The notes under the pieces were generated by a model. The model was not told where the DNA came from, searched no databases, and worked only from the letters and a program-made list of their open reading frames with translations. A stretch of DNA of 6,356 nt from an uncultured bacterium. Its GTDB lineage: Bacteria; Verrucomicrobiota; Lentisphaeria; Oligosphaerales; Oligosphaeraceae. Below, piece after piece: positions 5,340 through 6,356 of this stretch. Within the stretch, counting starts at the first letter, position 1. Every line of letters starts with the position of its first letter. The position numbers and the translations under genes are program-made. Location of the stretch: the NCBI GenBank assembly GCA_902783355.1, contig CACZQQ010000449.1, positions 1 through 6,356 of the forward strand, in the 5' to 3' direction.

Positions 5340-5571
5340 AATTACGCACACAAACGGGTTTTGCGTACCCCTTGTGTGCCGCGAAGCAAGGTGAGGTCTT
5401 CCCGCAAAAGGCGGGAGGCGAAGGACAAGGCCCCGGGACAGGCCGATGCATCAAAGCCACCAACGCAGGAGGTAGCCCAAGCATAGCCGTCTTCACCATT
5501 CCAGATTTTTGTTTTGTTTGTTTGTTTTGTGTTCCTAAAGTCGTTCCCCAACAAGAAAACGGAGAAAAGAA
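5340..5571 (+). promoter_or_regulatory. Long structured 5' leader, possible riboswitch or other cis-acting RNA
   Basis: This is about 230 nt between the predicted start and the ATG at 5572. Hairpin 1 (5346-5379) pairs GCACACAA with TTGTGTGC and GGGT with ACCC inside. Hairpin 2 (5398-5418) pairs CTTCCCGC with GCGGGAGG. A third element pairs GGCC (5429-5432) with GGCC (5441-5444). A fourth pairs ATGC (5446-5449) with GCAT (5481-5484), enclosing GCCACC/GGTAGC with one mismatch. GAAGG (5420-5424) can close the last two elements with TCTTC (5490-5494). GGACAA, a hairpin, then CAAAGCCACC and GGTAGCC, in that order, loosely recall the c-di-GMP-I (GEMM) aptamer, but the invariant GACGCAAAGC core is altered, so I do not assign a class. 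A U-rich tract (5504-5533) and a good GGAG (5561-5564, 7 nt before ATG) follow. Confidence 0.45.
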
Positions 5572-6356
5572 ATGAAGAAAAGCATGATCGCCCTGCTGTT
5601 TGCTGCCATCAGCATCAGCGCCATGGCTGACGTCCTGGTCTACGACTACGCCGCGTCCTTCAAGCGCGTCAACGTCGCCCCCAAGCTCGCCAACGTCAAG
5701 TACAACGGCAAGACCTATCGCCTGGACTCTGCGAAGGTCGCCAGCGACAAGTTCACCGGCTACATGGTCATCGAGGCCTGCGCGGCCTGCACTGATGTCG
5801 AGCCTGTCATGGACTACTCCGGTGACAATGGCGACACCGAGCCCGGCAACTACGCTGTTGTCTACATCGCCCGCAAGGGTGGTGTCAAGGGTGTTGTCTA
5901 TCGCGCTATCGGCCGCTTCTACGCCGGCATGTTCGGCGCCAAGACCGGCTGGGCTCTGCCTGATGGCCCCCTCGTGAACCCCACCAAGTTCACGGATGCC
6001 TACGGCTTCCTGAGCTATGGCCTGAAGGGCGGCGCCACCGAAGGCGGCTTCATGGGCAAGGGCCACACCGGCAGCGACAGCTTCGAGTGGTTCGATGACT
6101 ACGCGGCCGATTTCGACACCATCGACAACGCTGGTTACGGCAAGGTGAGCGTCATCAAGCAGACCACCTCCTACGACTGCGTTGACGACGAGGTCAAGGC
6201 TTGCTACGCCGTGAAGAACCTCAGCGGTAACGTTCTGGGTGCCTTCGTGTACACCGGCCACTGCTCTGAGTTCCTCCTGGATGTCTGCGCCTTCGACGAA
6301 CCCGAGTTCGCGAAGACCGCCCCCATCAACGGCACCTTCAGCCTGAAGCTCAACAA
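5572..6356 (+). CDS. Secreted protein of unknown function with three cysteine pairs (3' end outside window)
   Basis: I do not recognise this family. The frame is open from ATG 5572 to the window edge (261 codons plus 2 bases), preceded by GGAG at 7 nt. A signal peptide (MKKSMIALLFAAISISAMA) is likely cut after Ala19. The mature part is rich in Gly, Asp, Tyr and Val and looks beta-rich. Six cysteines fall in three close pairs: C70/C73 (CAAC), C203/C211 and C231/C239, suggesting local disulfides in an exported protein. No transmembrane segment follows the signal. INGTFSLKLN at the edge reads like a closing strand, so the end may be near (inference). Codon use differs from the neighbours, with many GGT, GTT and GCT codons where other genes use C or G endings. 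Together with the strong promoter and leader, this suggests high expression. The DsbD-like gene at 1380-2939 could serve such a protein, but no link is shown. Confidence 0.8.
   Translation, partial: MKKSMIALLFAAISISAMADVLVYDYAASFKRVNVAPKLANVKYNGKTYRLDSAKVASDKFTGYMVIEACAACTDVEPVMDYSGDNGDTEPGNYAVVYIARKGGVKGVVYRAIGRFYAGMFGAKTGWALPDGPLVNPTKFTDAYGFLSYGLKGGATEGGFMGKGHTGSDSFEWFDDYAADFDTIDNAGYGKVSVIKQTTSYDCVDDEVKACYAVKNLSGNVLGAFVYTGHCSEFLLDVCAFDEPEFAKTAPINGTFSLKLN

Noticed and set aside
5391..5461. A glycine, c-di-AMP or cobalamin riboswitch in the leader
   Set aside because: Short matches such as GGCGAAGGACAA and GCCACC occur. The required partners are absent: there is no CTCTCAGG segment for glycine, no paired GGGGGAACC core for c-di-AMP, and no GCCACTG B12 box.
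5504..5533. An intrinsic terminator U-tract before the last gene
   Set aside because: No stable hairpin ends directly before the T-rich run. The nearest stem ends around 5494 and the run is interrupted by G residues.

Overview
The window is GC-rich, bacterial and densely coding. It carries five protein genes (two cut by the window edges), one tRNA gene, and several well-formed regulatory stretches. The gene content suggests an uncultured member of the PVC group (Kiritimatiellota, Lentisphaerota or Verrucomicrobiota). The clues are a winged-helix/PTS-EIIA fusion regulator, a DsbD-like protein with thioredoxin modules at its N-terminus, and a large secreted protein joining a 'GPGT...AWLDN' beta-sandwich to chitobiase C-terminal-type repeats. 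This placement is inference from domain style and was not checked against a database.

Layout, left to right. 1-372 (+): the C-terminal part of phosphatidylserine decarboxylase (psd), including its self-cleavage site. 373-500: an AT-rich gap with a candidate promoter flanked by two copies of the 16-bp pattern TTGTCAYAAYTTGTCA. 501-1211 (+): an HTH-PTS EIIA regulator. 1212-1379: a convergent gap filled with GC hairpins. 1380-2939 (-): a DsbD/CcdA-type membrane reductase with two N-terminal thioredoxin-like CxxC segments. 2965-2996 (-): a rho-independent terminator that sits between the reductase gene and tRNA-Thr(CGU) (3026-3101, -). 3102-3257: a divergent control region with an 18-bp perfect palindrome and opposing promoters. 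3258-5099 (+): a 613-residue secreted multidomain protein. 5100-5571: a 472-base gene-free region whose left half is C-rich and whose right half holds A-tracts, a promoter and a roughly 230-nt structured leader. 5572 to the window end (+): the start of an unrecognised secreted protein with three cysteine pairs and codon use unlike its neighbours.

Functional links are loose. Three of the five proteins act at or beyond the inner membrane: the reductase and the two secreted proteins. The reductase could keep extracytoplasmic thiols reduced or help isomerise disulfides in exported proteins such as the cysteine-paired one at the right edge, but nothing in the sequence proves this. psd and the EIIA regulator look independently transcribed. 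No mobile element, CRISPR array, defence cassette or phage signature was seen. The best candidates for something undescribed are the paired direct-repeat operator, the structured leader with the secreted protein behind it, and the tRNA-terminator-reductase arrangement.
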